From Streptomyces ortus (GTDB lineage Bacteria > Actinomycetota > Actinomycetes > Streptomycetales > Streptomycetaceae), in assembly GCF_026341275.1 (NCBI RefSeq), contig NZ_JAIFZO010000002.1, positions 3,077,264 through 3,141,263 on the forward strand: 64,000 nucleotides of DNA, read 5' to 3'. The notes under the pieces are model-generated. The model saw only the letters and a list, made by a program, of their open reading frames with translations, was not told the origin of the DNA and made no database searches. The translations under genes were made by a program, and so were the position numbers. Positions within the stretch are counted from its first letter, which is position 1; the number at the start of each line of letters is the position of its first letter. Positions 40,717 to 49,378 of the stretch are shown piece after piece.

Positions 40717-40949
40717 GTTTTCGCGTTTTCCCCGTTGTCGCCGTTGTCGCGGGTGTCGTCGTTGTTCCCCGTGGGGCACTTCCGGAGATCTTCGCCACAG
40801 GTGCGGACGTCGGCACAATGGCGTGGAAGCGACGCGTCCACCCTCGTAAGCGCAGGTGAGCGGCTTTCCGCCGCCGACGCCGATCACCCGTTGTGTCCGG
40901 GTTCGCACAGAACGGTCACAGTTCGCTGTGCAACCCTTTTTCCGGTTTC

Positions 40950-40967
40950 CCCGTCTGAAAAGACGGG
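40950..40967 (+). promoter_or_regulatory. GNRA-tetraloop hairpin upstream of LCP gene
   Basis: CCCGTCT-GAAA-AGACGGG: a perfect 7-bp stem with a GAAA loop, 86 bp before the start codon, preceded by a CCCTTTTTCC tract. It may stabilise or regulate the 5' untranslated region. Confidence 0.5.
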
Positions 40968-41053
40968 TCCTGACAGAGACGTCACGGCACATGACCACGC
41001 CTGACCCTGACCGCAGGGGGTAGCCGAGCCGACCAGCGAGAACCGAGGAGCAC

Positions 41054-42142
41054 ATGCCTGCCGAGCGCACACCTGAATCCGGCCATCACCGTAAACCGCG
41101 GAGCGGACGCCGCAACGCGCTCGTCATCGCGGCCTGGTCCGCGGCGGGGGTCTTCGTTCTGGGCGGCACGGGCCTCGGCTACGTGTACTTCAACCTCAAC
41201 GACAACATCAAGAGCGTCGACATCGACCAGGCGCTCGGCGCCGACCGGCCCCTGGACGTCGACAACGGCTCGCAGGACATCCTCGTGCTGGGCTCCGACA
41301 CCCGCTCGGGCAGCAACAAGGAACTGGGCGGCGGCACCGACGACGGCAGCGCCCGCTCGGACACCGCGATGGTCGTGCACGTCTACGAGGGCCACAAGAA
41401 GGCCAGCGTGGTCTCCATACCGCGCGACACGCTCGTCCCCCGGCCCGAGTGCACCGACAGCGAGGGCGTGGAGCACGCCGCCGCGTCCCTGGCGATGTTC
41501 AACTCGGCGTACTCGACGGGCGGCGCCGCCTGCGCGGTCAAGACCGTCGAGTCGATGACCGGTATCCGCATGGACCACTACGTCGAGGTCGACTTCAGCG
41601 GCTTCCAGAAGCTGATCGACGAACTCGGCGGTGTCGAGGTCACCACGACCAAGGACATCACCGACAAGGAGAGCCACCTCGACCTCAAGGCCGGCACGCA
41701 CCGGCTGACCGGCAAGCAGTCGCTCGGCCTGGTGCGTACGCGGCACGGGGTCGGCGACGGGTCCGACCTCGGCCGGATCCAGCTCCAGCAGGCGTTCATC
41801 AAGGCGCTGGTCGAGCAGGTCGACAGCGTCGGCGTACTGACCAGCCCGAAGAAGCTGTACGACCTCGCCGACACCGCGACGAAGACCGTCACCACCGACT
41901 CCGACCTCGCCTCGGTGAAGGATCTGGCGTCCTTCGCCAACGGGCTCAAGGGCATCGGCTCGTCGAAGATGAACATGGTCACGCTGCCGGTGCGGTACGA
42001 CCCGGCGGACGGAAACCGTGTTCTCGTCCAGAAGGACAAGGCCGCGGTGGTCTGGGACGCGTTGAAGAACGACCGGGCGATTCCGAAGTCGGCGACGAAG
42101 GGTACGGCGAGTGGGGACGCCAAGGGCGTCGTCACTTCTTGA
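41054..42142 (+). CDS. LytR-CpsA-Psr (LCP) family protein
   Basis: A 362-residue membrane-anchored LCP phosphotransferase. One TM helix at residues ~24-48 (LVIAAWSAAGVFVLGGTGLGYVY), then the extracellular LCP domain: ILVLGSDTRSG, SARSDTAMVVHV, SIPRDTLVPRPEC, DYVEVDF-like strand and LVRTRHGVGDGSDLGRIQLQQAF with the catalytic arginines. It attaches polyprenyl-linked glycopolymers to peptidoglycan. The WecA/TagO-like transferase at 47719, which starts such polymers, is nearby. Monocistronic by layout. Confidence 0.95.
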   Translation: MPAERTPESGHHRKPRSGRRNALVIAAWSAAGVFVLGGTGLGYVYFNLNDNIKSVDIDQALGADRPLDVDNGSQDILVLGSDTRSGSNKELGGGTDDGSARSDTAMVVHVYEGHKKASVVSIPRDTLVPRPECTDSEGVEHAAASLAMFNSAYSTGGAACAVKTVESMTGIRMDHYVEVDFSGFQKLIDELGGVEVTTTKDITDKESHLDLKAGTHRLTGKQSLGLVRTRHGVGDGSDLGRIQLQQAFIKALVEQVDSVGVLTSPKKLYDLADTATKTVTTDSDLASVKDLASFANGLKGIGSSKMNMVTLPVRYDPADGNRVLVQKDKAAVVWDALKNDRAIPKSATKGTASGDAKGVVTS

Positions 42143-42210
42143 CCACGTACGCCCCTCGTGGGGTGGGCCGGCGGGCGCCCGATGGGCTGGTGCGGGTGAG
42201 TCGTGGCTGG

Positions 42211-42252
42211 TCGCGCAGTTCCCCGCGCCCCTCTGGAGGCCCCTTCGGGGCC
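42211..42252. repeat. Inverted copy of GGGGCGCGGGGAAC repeat with hairpin
   Basis: GCGCAGTTCCCCGCGCCCCT (42213-42232) is the dispersed element in reverse orientation, preceded by GGCTGGTC as in its commonest form. It runs into GGCCCC-TTC-GGGGCC (42238-42252), a perfect 6-bp hairpin. It may help end the LCP transcript. Confidence 0.75.
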
Positions 42253-42408
42253 ATCCTCGGGGTCCTCCCGGGGGGCGGGGAATAGTCCCGGCCCTCACCC
42301 GGTTTGGGGAGATGGCACCAGTCCTGGCAGACTGGACAGTCGGCCCCGGTTCACGCCCCCGCAATCCGCGGGCAGCGACCCGGAGCCCTCCCGAAACTAG
42401 GAGACACC

Positions 42409-42636
42409 TTGAAGCGCGACATCCACCCCGAGTACGTCGAGACGCAGGTCAGCTGCACCTGTGGCGCGTCGTTCACCACCCGCAGCACGATCTCCAGCGG
42501 CACCGTCCGTGCCGAGGTCTGCTCCGAGTGCCACCCGTTCTACACGGGCAAGCAGAAGATCCTCGACACCGGTGGCCGTGTGGCCCGCTTCGAGGCCCGC
42601 TTCGGCAAGGCCAAGGCCGCGGCCGACAGCAAGTAG
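42409..42636 (+). CDS. rpmE: Ribosomal protein L31, zinc-binding form
   Basis: A 75-residue L31. The TTG at 42409 is the start: AGGAGA precedes it and the product then begins MKRDIHPEYVETQVSC as in homologues. The zinc ligands are present (CTC, then CSECHPFY), so this is the C+ form used under zinc sufficiency. GKQKILDTGGRVARFEARFG is the conserved C-terminus. It is followed by its own terminator and lies upstream of prfA. Confidence 0.97.
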   Translation: MKRDIHPEYVETQVSCTCGASFTTRSTISSGTVRAEVCSECHPFYTGKQKILDTGGRVARFEARFGKAKAAADSK

Positions 42637-42645
42637 CGAGCTCAC

Positions 42646-42692
42646 AGCGCCGGTCTTCGGCGCCTCCCTCCGGAGGCGCCGGGACCGGCGCT
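42646..42692 (+). terminator. rpmE terminator, two nested stems
   Basis: Outer stem AGCGCCGGTC/GACCGGCGCT (10 bp) encloses inner stem GGCGCCTCC/GGAGGCGCC (9 bp). It is followed by TTGCGG with only a short T run. It lies 10 bp after the rpmE stop. Confidence 0.85.
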
Positions 42693-42825
42693 TTGCGGTG
42701 CACCCCCCGGCTCTCGAACGCCGATCGGGCAGTTCGATCGAGCAGGGACCCCCATACGAACCCCCATGCCGTACCTACGTCCCCGAACCTGTGACGGTGC
42801 CGGGGGCAGTCCATTGGAGCCGGAG

Positions 42826-43902
42826 ATGTTCGAGGCGGTCGAGGAACTCATCGGCGAGCACGCCGATCTTGAGAAGAAGCTCGCTGACCCGTCGGTCCAC
42901 GCCGATCAGGCCAACGCGCGCAAGCTCAACAAGCGCTACGCCGAGCTGACCCCGATCATCGCGACGTACCGCTCCTGGAAGCGAGTGGGGGACGACATCG
43001 AGACGGCGAAGGAGTTCGCCGCCGACGACCCCGACTTCGCCGCCGAGGTCAAGGACCTGGAGAAGCAGCGCGAGGAGCTCACCGAGAAGCTCCGGCTGCT
43101 GCTCGTCCCGCGCGACCCCAGCGACGACAAGGACGTCATCCTGGAGATCAAGGCGGGCGCGGGCGGCGACGAGTCGGCCCTGTTCGCCGGCGACCTGCTG
43201 CGCATGTACCTGCGGTACGCGGAGCGCGTCGGCTGGAAGACCGAGATCATCGACTCCACCGAGTCCGAGCTGGGCGGCTACAAGGACGTCCAGGTCGCCG
43301 TGAAGACCAAGGGCGGCAACGGCGCCACCGAGCCCGGCCAGGGCGTCTGGGCGCGGATGAAGTACGAGGGCGGGGTGCACCGCGTGCAGCGGGTGCCCTC
43401 GACCGAGTCGCAGGGCCGTATCCACACCTCCGCCGCCGGTGTGCTCGTCACGCCCGAGGCAGAGGAGGTCGACGTCGAGATCCACGCGAACGACCTGCGC
43501 ATCGACGTCTACCGCTCCTCCGGACCCGGCGGCCAGTCCGTCAACACCACCGACTCCGCGGTGCGCATCACGCACATCCCCACCGGGGTCGTCGCCTCCT
43601 GCCAGAACGAGAAGAGCCAGCTGCAGAACAAGGAGCAGGCGATGCGTATCCTGCGCTCCAGGCTCCTCGCCGCGGCCCAGGAGGAGGCGGAGCGCAACGC
43701 CGCGGACGCCCGCCGCAGCCAGGTGCGCACCGTGGACCGCTCCGAGAAGATCCGGACGTACAACTTCCCGGAGAACCGGATCTCGGACCACCGCGTCGGC
43801 TTCAAGGCGTACAACTTGGACCAGGTCCTCGACGGTGACCTCGACGCGATGATCCAGGCCTGCGTGGACGCCGACTCGGCGGCCAAGCTCGCCGCGGCCT
43901 GA
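42826..43902 (+). CDS. prfA: Peptide chain release factor 1
   Basis: A 358-residue RF1. MFEAVEELIGEHADLEKKL is the conserved start, with GGAG upstream. The GGQ loop (SSGPGGQSVNTTDSAVRITH) for peptidyl-tRNA hydrolysis and the codon-recognition region near HRVQRVPSTESQGRIHTS are intact. It reads UAA and UAG. The methyltransferase that modifies its GGQ glutamine, prmC, follows 65 bp downstream. Confidence 0.98.
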   Translation: MFEAVEELIGEHADLEKKLADPSVHADQANARKLNKRYAELTPIIATYRSWKRVGDDIETAKEFAADDPDFAAEVKDLEKQREELTEKLRLLLVPRDPSDDKDVILEIKAGAGGDESALFAGDLLRMYLRYAERVGWKTEIIDSTESELGGYKDVQVAVKTKGGNGATEPGQGVWARMKYEGGVHRVQRVPSTESQGRIHTSAAGVLVTPEAEEVDVEIHANDLRIDVYRSSGPGGQSVNTTDSAVRITHIPTGVVASCQNEKSQLQNKEQAMRILRSRLLAAAQEEAERNAADARRSQVRTVDRSEKIRTYNFPENRISDHRVGFKAYNLDQVLDGDLDAMIQACVDADSAAKLAAA

Positions 43903-43967
43903 GGCACGCACCAGCACAGCCGCACCACCCATCCGCACGACGGACGACAGCTCAGCCCGGAGGACGC

Positions 43968-44813
43968 GTGAACCTGCTGCTCGCGGAAGTGGCCCAGGCC
44001 ACCCAGCGGCTGGCCGACGCCGGCGTGCCCTCGCCGCGCAACGACGCCGAGGAGCTCGCCGCGTTCGTGCACGGTGTGAAGCGGGGCGAGCTGCACACCG
44101 TCAAGGACACGGACTTCGACGCCCGGTACTGGGAGGTGATCGCGCGCCGCGAGGCCCGCGAACCGCTCCAGCACATCACCGGGCTGGCCTACTTCCGCTA
44201 TCTGGAACTCCAGGTCGGGCCGGGTGTGTTCGTGCCCCGGCCCGAGACCGAGTCCGTGGTCGGCTGGGCCATAGACGCCGTCCGCGCGATGGACGTCGTG
44301 GAACCGCTGATCGTCGACCTGTGCACCGGTTCGGGCGCCATCGCGCTCGCCCTCGCCCAGGAGGTGCCGCGCTCGCGCGTGCACGCCGTGGAGCTGTCCG
44401 AGGACGCCCTGCGGTGGACCCGCAAGAACGTCGAGGGGTCCAGGGTGGACCTGCGCCAGGGCAACGCCCTGGACGCCTTCCCCGACCTCGACGGCCAGGT
44501 CGACCTCGTCATCACCAACCCGCCGTACATCCCGCTCACGGAATGGGAGTACGTCGCTCCGGAGGCCCGGGACTACGATCCCGAACTCTCCCTGTTCTCG
44601 GGGGAGGACGGCCTCGACCTGATCCGCGGTCTGGAGCGCACCGCGCACCGGCTGCTGCGGCCCGGCGGGGTCGTCGTCGTCGAGCACGCCGACACCCAGG
44701 GCGGTCAGGTGCCGTGGATCTTCACCGAGGAGCGGGGCTGGGCCGACGCCGCCGACCACCCCGACCTCAACAACCGGCCGCGGTTCGCGACCGCCCGCAG
44801 GGCGACGCCATGA
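43968..44813 (+). CDS. prmC: Release factor glutamine methyltransferase PrmC
   Basis: A 281-residue enzyme methylating the GGQ glutamine of release factors. The N-terminal helical domain (LLAEVAQATQRLADAGVPSPRNDAEELAAFV) is followed by VPRPETESVVGWA, SAM motif VDLCTGSGAIALALAQE and the catalytic NPPY in LVITNPPYIPL. Start is GTG at 43968. The stop overlaps the ATG of a 31-codon frame (ATGA). Confidence 0.97.
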   Translation: MNLLLAEVAQATQRLADAGVPSPRNDAEELAAFVHGVKRGELHTVKDTDFDARYWEVIARREAREPLQHITGLAYFRYLELQVGPGVFVPRPETESVVGWAIDAVRAMDVVEPLIVDLCTGSGAIALALAQEVPRSRVHAVELSEDALRWTRKNVEGSRVDLRQGNALDAFPDLDGQVDLVITNPPYIPLTEWEYVAPEARDYDPELSLFSGEDGLDLIRGLERTAHRLLRPGGVVVVEHADTQGGQVPWIFTEERGWADAADHPDLNNRPRFATARRATP

Positions 44814-44905
44814 CCACGGCGATGCCGGCGATGTCCCGTGTGGACGACGTGGAAACCGTTAGACGCGCGGCCACCGGGGTCCGCGTGCGCGAGGAGGCTT
44901 GCTGA
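44810..44905 (+). CDS. 31-codon small ORF coupled to prmC and Sua5 gene
   Basis: ATG at 44810 overlaps the prmC stop (ATGA); the TGA at 44903-44905 overlaps the Sua5-type ATG (TGATG). It would encode MTTAMPAMSRVDDVETVRRA and eleven more residues ending in Cys, with rare AGA. No family known to me. The two perfect overlaps suggest ribosomes pass through it, so it may serve mainly to couple translation, or be a real micropeptide. Confidence 0.45.
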   Translation: MTTAMPAMSRVDDVETVRRAATGVRVREEAC

Positions 44906-45552
44906 TGGCACGGCGATACGACACCAACGACGCGACCGACCGCTCGACGGGTCTGCGCGAGGCCGCGTCAGCCGTGCGCCGGGGCGAGCTCGTCGTGCTG
45001 CCGACCGACACCGTGTACGGGGTCGGCGCCGACGCGTTCAGCTCGGAGGCCGTGGCCGATCTGCTGGAGGCCAAGGGCCGCGGCCGGAACATGCCCACGC
45101 CCGTCCTCATCGGCTCCCCGAACACGCTGCACGGCCTGGTCACGGACTTCTCCGAGATGGCCTGGGAGCTCGTCGACGCGTTCTGGCCGGGTGCGCTCAC
45201 CCTGGTCGCCAAGCACCAGCCGTCCCTGCAGTGGGACCTCGGGGACACCCGTGGCACCGTCGCCGTGCGCATGCCGCTGCACCCGGTCGCCATCGAGCTG
45301 CTGACCGAGACCGGGCCGATGGCCGTGTCGTCCGCCAACCTCACCGGGCACGCGTCGCCCGAGGACTGCGACGCCGCCCAGGAGATGCTCGGCGACTCGG
45401 TCTCCGTGTACCTGGACGGCGGGCCCACCCCCGGCATCGTCCCCTCGTCGATCGTCGACGTGACGGGCAAGGTGCCGGTGCTGCTGCGGGCCGGCGCGCT
45501 GTCGGCCGAGGAGCTGCGAAAGGTCGTACCCGACCTCGAGGTGGCGAATTGA
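44905..45552 (+). CDS. Sua5/YciO/YrdC threonylcarbamoyladenylate synthase
   Basis: A 215-residue enzyme forming threonylcarbamoyl-AMP for the t6A37 tRNA modification. Features: LVVLPTDTVYGVGADAFSSEAVADLLEAKGRG (KxR-type nucleotide site), FWPGALTLV, VRMPLHPVAIELL, GPMAVSSANLTG and SIVDVTG. ATG at 44905 has GAGGAGG upstream and overlaps the small ORF. The stop overlaps the next TTG start. This conserved block (RF1, PrmC, Sua5, phosphatase-like) forms one operon. Confidence 0.95.
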   Translation: MARRYDTNDATDRSTGLREAASAVRRGELVVLPTDTVYGVGADAFSSEAVADLLEAKGRGRNMPTPVLIGSPNTLHGLVTDFSEMAWELVDAFWPGALTLVAKHQPSLQWDLGDTRGTVAVRMPLHPVAIELLTETGPMAVSSANLTGHASPEDCDAAQEMLGDSVSVYLDGGPTPGIVPSSIVDVTGKVPVLLRAGALSAEELRKVVPDLEVAN

Positions 45553-46229
45553 CAGCCCCTGACGCGGGGCGTGGCATAGGTACGGGGACGGGGTACGCGG
45601 GGGCTTACGGCGACGGGGCCTCGGGCGACTCCTCGTTTCGCATCCTCCACGTCAGCACCGGCAACGTGTGCCGCTCGCCGATCACCGAGCGGCTGACCCG
45701 CCATGCCCTGGCGGACCGGCTCGGCGACCCCCTGTGGGGCGGCCTGATCGTCGAGAGCGCCGGTACCTGGGGGCACGAGGGCGCGCCCATGGAGGCCAAC
45801 GCGGAGGCGGTCCTCGCGGACTTCGGCGCGGACGCCTCCGGCTTCGTGGGCCGCGAGCTGCTGGACGAGCACGTCATCCGGGCGGACCTGGTCCTCACCG
45901 CGACCCGTGACCACCGCGCCCAGGTCATCTCGATGGGCCACTCGGCGGGCCTGCGCACGTTCACGCTGAAGGAGTTCACCCGCCTGGTCCGCGCCATAGA
46001 CCCGGCCACCCTGCCCCCACTGGACGACGGCATGGTCGAACGCGCCCGGGCCCTGGTCCGCGCCGCGGCGGCGCTACGCGGGTGGCTCCTGGCCCCCACG
46101 GCGGAAGCGGACGAGGTCTACGACCCGTACGGCGCCCCCCTCCCGTTCTTCCGCTCGGTCGGCGACGAGATCAACCAGGCCCTGGACCCGGTGGTCACGG
46201 CCCTGACGGGGGCGCCTGCGCGGGCCTAG
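45549..46229 (+). CDS. LMW protein tyrosine phosphatase-like protein with Cys-to-Ser active site
   Basis: A 226-residue protein with the LMW-PTP fold: RILHVSTGNVCRSPITERL corresponds to the VCxGNxCRSP P-loop, WGLIVESAGT-type strand, then ADLVLTATRDHR and the acid loop EVYDPYGAPLPFF with Asp-Pro retained. The nucleophile position (residue 36) is Ser (AGC), while the second Cys and the Arg are kept, so it is probably not a cysteine phosphatase. The TTG start at 45549 overlaps the Sua5 stop; ~28 Gly-rich residues precede the fold. It could bind phospho-ligands or use another chemistry. Confidence 0.88.
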   Translation: MTAPDAGRGIGTGTGYAGAYGDGASGDSSFRILHVSTGNVCRSPITERLTRHALADRLGDPLWGGLIVESAGTWGHEGAPMEANAEAVLADFGADASGFVGRELLDEHVIRADLVLTATRDHRAQVISMGHSAGLRTFTLKEFTRLVRAIDPATLPPLDDGMVERARALVRAAAALRGWLLAPTAEADEVYDPYGAPLPFFRSVGDEINQALDPVVTALTGAPARA

Positions 46230-46343
46230 TGGGAGGGGCTGTTCGGACGGTCGTGCGGGGTGCTCGGGCGTAACGGCGGGCGCGGGCCGGGGGTCGGTTC
46301 TACATTGGAATCAGCGATCCCCCGCCGAGGTCCGGAGTCCGCC

Positions 46344-47594
46344 ATGCCGGTCGCACACCCGCTCACAGGTCCGCCGTCCGTCGACGTGCTCGGCCGGCAG
46401 GATCCCGAGCTGGCCGAGATCCTCCTCGCGGAGCTGACGCGGCAGACCACGACGCTCCAGCTGATCGCCGCCGAGAACTTCACCTCGCCCGCCGTGCTGG
46501 CCGCCCTGGGCTCACCGCTCGCCAACAAGTACGCCGAGGGCTACCCCGGCGCCCGCCACCACGGCGGCTGCGAGCTGGTCGACGTCGCCGAGCGGACCGC
46601 CGTACAGCGCGCCACGGCCCTCTTCGGCGCCGAACACGCCAACGTCCAGTCCCACTCCGGGAGTTCGGCCGTGCTGGCCGCGTACGCCGCCCTCCTGCGC
46701 CCCGGTGACACCGTCCTCGCGATGGGCCTGCCGCACGGCGGTCACCTCACCCACGGGTCGCCCGCGAACTTCTCGGGCCGCTGGTTCGACTTCGTCGGCT
46801 ACGGCGTCGACCCGGAGAGCGGCCTCATCGACCACGAGCAGGTCAGGGCGCTGGCCCGCACCCACCGGCCGAAGGCCATCGTGTGCGGATCCATCTCCTA
46901 CCCCCGGCACATCGACCACGCGGCCTTCCGCGAGGTGGCGGACGAGGTCGGCGCGTACCTCATCGCCGACGCCGCCCACCCCATCGGACTCGTCGCCGGG
47001 GGAGCGGCGCCCAGCCCGGTCCCGTACGCCGACATCGTGTGCGCGACCACGCACAAGGTGCTGCGCGGGCCGCGCGGCGGCATGCTGCTGTGCGGGAGCG
47101 AGCTGGCCGACCGGGTCGACCGGGCCGTCTTCCCCTTCACGCAGGGCGGCGCGCAGATGCACACCGTCGCCGCGAAGGCCGTCGCGTTCGGCGAGGCGGC
47201 AACACCGGCGTTCACGGCGTACGCCCATCAGGTGGTCGCGAACGCGCGGGTGCTGGCGCGGGGCTTGGCCGCCGAGGGGTTCGAGGTGGTCACCGGCGGT
47301 ACCGACACCCATCTGCTGACCGTCGACCCGGAGCCGCTCGGCGTCGACGGCCGTACCGCCCGCGGCCGGCTCGCCGCCGCCGGAGTGGTCCTCGACACCT
47401 GCGCGCTGCCCCGGCCCGACGTACGGGGCCTGCGCCTGGGCACGGCCGCCGTCACCACCCAGGGCATGGGCGAGGCCGAGATGGCCCGGATCGCCGTGCT
47501 GTTCGGCGTGGCCCTGCGGGACGAGTCCGCAGGCCGGCGCGTACGTGAAGAAGTGCGGGACCTGACCGGGAGATTTCCGCCCTATCCCGGCTAG
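46344..47594 (+). CDS. glyA: Serine hydroxymethyltransferase family protein
   Basis: A 416-residue PLP enzyme of the GlyA family. TTTLQLIAAENFTSPAVLAALGS, NKYAEGYPGARHHGGCE, the cofactor Asp/His in IADAAHPIGLVAGG and the PLP lysine in ATTHKVLRGPRGG are present. Two deviations from housekeeping GlyA are visible: AAHPIGL in place of the usual MAHIAGL, and a C-terminus that diverges after RGLRLGTAAVTTQGMGE. It is likely a second SHMT with serine/glycine or related amino-acid activity. ATG 46344 was chosen for the conserved start. Confidence 0.9.
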   Translation: MPVAHPLTGPPSVDVLGRQDPELAEILLAELTRQTTTLQLIAAENFTSPAVLAALGSPLANKYAEGYPGARHHGGCELVDVAERTAVQRATALFGAEHANVQSHSGSSAVLAAYAALLRPGDTVLAMGLPHGGHLTHGSPANFSGRWFDFVGYGVDPESGLIDHEQVRALARTHRPKAIVCGSISYPRHIDHAAFREVADEVGAYLIADAAHPIGLVAGGAAPSPVPYADIVCATTHKVLRGPRGGMLLCGSELADRVDRAVFPFTQGGAQMHTVAAKAVAFGEAATPAFTAYAHQVVANARVLARGLAAEGFEVVTGGTDTHLLTVDPEPLGVDGRTARGRLAAAGVVLDTCALPRPDVRGLRLGTAAVTTQGMGEAEMARIAVLFGVALRDESAGRRVREEVRDLTGRFPPYPG

Positions 47595-47718
47595 CGTGGG
47601 GTGGGCGGGCGTGGAGTGACAGCCACTCGTGCAACCATCGGCTCTACCCGGAAGTCCTCAACCGTATGCGCACGAAGCTATGGTGTGGGGCTGAGATGGC
47701 CGGCGAAACCTGTGGGGA

Positions 47719-49122
47719 ATGCCCGTGCGTGAATACCTCCTGACGCTCTGCATCACGGCCGCGGTGACGTACCTGCTGACCGGGCCGGTGCGGAAGTTCG
47801 CGATCGTGGCCGGAGCGATGCCGGAGATCCGGGCACGTGACGTGCACCGAGAACCCACCCCGCGCCTCGGCGGCATCGCGATGTTCTTCGGACTGTGCGC
47901 GGGCCTGCTGGTGGCCGACCATCTGACGAACCTCAGCGTGGTCTTCGAGAACTCCAACGAGCCGCGGGCGCTGCTGTCCGGCGCCGCCCTGATCTGGCTG
48001 ATCGGCGTCCTGGACGACAAGTTCGAGATCGACGCGCTCATCAAGCTGGGCGCCCAGATGATCGCCGCGGGTGTCATGGTGATGCAGGGTCTGACGATCC
48101 TGTGGCTGCCCATCCCGGGCGTCGGCTCGGTCTCGCTGACCCAGTGGCAGGGCACCCTGCTGACGGTGGCGCTGGTCGTGATCACCATCAACGCCGTGAA
48201 CTTCGCCGACGGCCTCGACGGCCTCGCCGCGGGCATGGTGTGCATCGCCGCCGCCGCGTTCTTCATGTACGGCTACCGCATCTGGTACGGGTACGGGCTG
48301 GAGTCCGCCGCCCCGGCCACGCTCTTCGCCGCGCTGCTGATGGGCATGTGCCTGGGCTTCCTGCCGCACAACATGCATCCCGCGCGGATCTTCATGGGCG
48401 ACTCGGGCTCGATGCTCATCGGGCTGGTGCTGGCGGCCGGCGCCATCTCCATCACCGGGCAGGTCGACCCGGACGCGATGAACCTGTTCGCGGGGTCCGA
48501 GAAGGAGGCCGTGCACCAGACGGTGCCCGTCTACATCCCGCTGCTGCTGCCGCTGACGATCATCGCCGTCCCGGCGGCGGACCTGGTGCTCGCCATCGTG
48601 CGGCGCACCTGGCGGGGCCAGTCCCCGTTCGCCGCCGACCGCGGACACCTGCACCACCGGCTCCTGGAGATCGGGCACTCGCACAGCCGGGCCGTGCTCA
48701 TCATGTACTTCTGGTCGGCGCTGATCGCCTTCGGAGCCCTCGCCTACTCGGTGAACTCGGGCGCCATGTGGATCGTGCTCGGCATCATGGCGCTCAGCGC
48801 GGTGGGCCTGCTCCTGCTTCTGCTGCCGCGCTTCACACCGCGCGCCCCGCGCTGGGCCGAGCACTTCGTGCCGCCGCGCTACCGCCGCCGCAAGGCCGTG
48901 GACGTACCGGAGGAGGGCGGTCCGGCGGTCGCGGACGACGAGGCGGACGAGACCGGCAAGGACCTCGCGCACGGCGGGGAGCGCGGCGGTGAACAGGACG
49001 CGGAACAGGACGGGGAACGCCGTACTCCGGTCACCGTCGGTGTCTCGGGCGTCAACGGGGCGAGCGCTGTCGGCGCCCGTTCGCGTGTGCTGGACGAGCG
49101 AGGGGCCGGAACGTCGCGCTGA
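47719..49122 (+). CDS. WecA/TagO-like polyprenyl-phosphate GlcNAc-1-phosphate transferase
   Basis: A 467-residue membrane enzyme with about ten TM helices. Family motifs: REPTPRLGGIAMFFG, LDDKFEIDALIK (DDxxD-like), INFADGLDGLAAG, FMGDSGSMLIG and DRGHLHHRLLEIGHS. It transfers a sugar phosphate to undecaprenyl phosphate, starting teichoic-type wall polymers. The last ~85 residues are a charged cytoplasmic tail. It lies just before the ATP synthase operon. ATG 47719 has a weak ribosome site; GTG 47725 is a possible alternative. Confidence 0.94.
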   Translation: MPVREYLLTLCITAAVTYLLTGPVRKFAIVAGAMPEIRARDVHREPTPRLGGIAMFFGLCAGLLVADHLTNLSVVFENSNEPRALLSGAALIWLIGVLDDKFEIDALIKLGAQMIAAGVMVMQGLTILWLPIPGVGSVSLTQWQGTLLTVALVVITINAVNFADGLDGLAAGMVCIAAAAFFMYGYRIWYGYGLESAAPATLFAALLMGMCLGFLPHNMHPARIFMGDSGSMLIGLVLAAGAISITGQVDPDAMNLFAGSEKEAVHQTVPVYIPLLLPLTIIAVPAADLVLAIVRRTWRGQSPFAADRGHLHHRLLEIGHSHSRAVLIMYFWSALIAFGALAYSVNSGAMWIVLGIMALSAVGLLLLLLPRFTPRAPRWAEHFVPPRYRRRKAVDVPEEGGPAVADDEADETGKDLAHGGERGGEQDAEQDGERRTPVTVGVSGVNGASAVGARSRVLDERGAGTSR

Positions 49123-49378
49123 CGCCGGGTAAGAGTTGTGCAAGAGCCGTCCGACGGGCGGCTCTGCCAAACCGCCCCATTACCAGACAAGGTGGTCGTC
49201 CGCACGCGCAGACGTGCATGTTCACCCTCATGTGTGACACCGGGCACACCAACCAGGTAAAGACCTCATCAAATAGTTTGTGATACGGTTCACGAGAACC
49301 CAGGACAGAGCCGAAGGACCGCAGTGCGACGGTTCACCGGCGGTGAGGTTCTCTCGCTGTCCGGGACTACGCTCGTCC

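Larger units (their letters stand above)
40646..41053. other. 408-bp gap between rho and LCP gene
   Basis: Holds the rho terminator (40677-40716), a TTGTCGCCG-rich stretch, an imperfect inverted repeat GCACAG...CTGTGC (~40904-40930) and the GAAA-loop hairpin at 40950-40967. No gene-like reading frame was found. The promoter of the LCP gene must lie here but I cannot place it. Confidence 0.5.
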
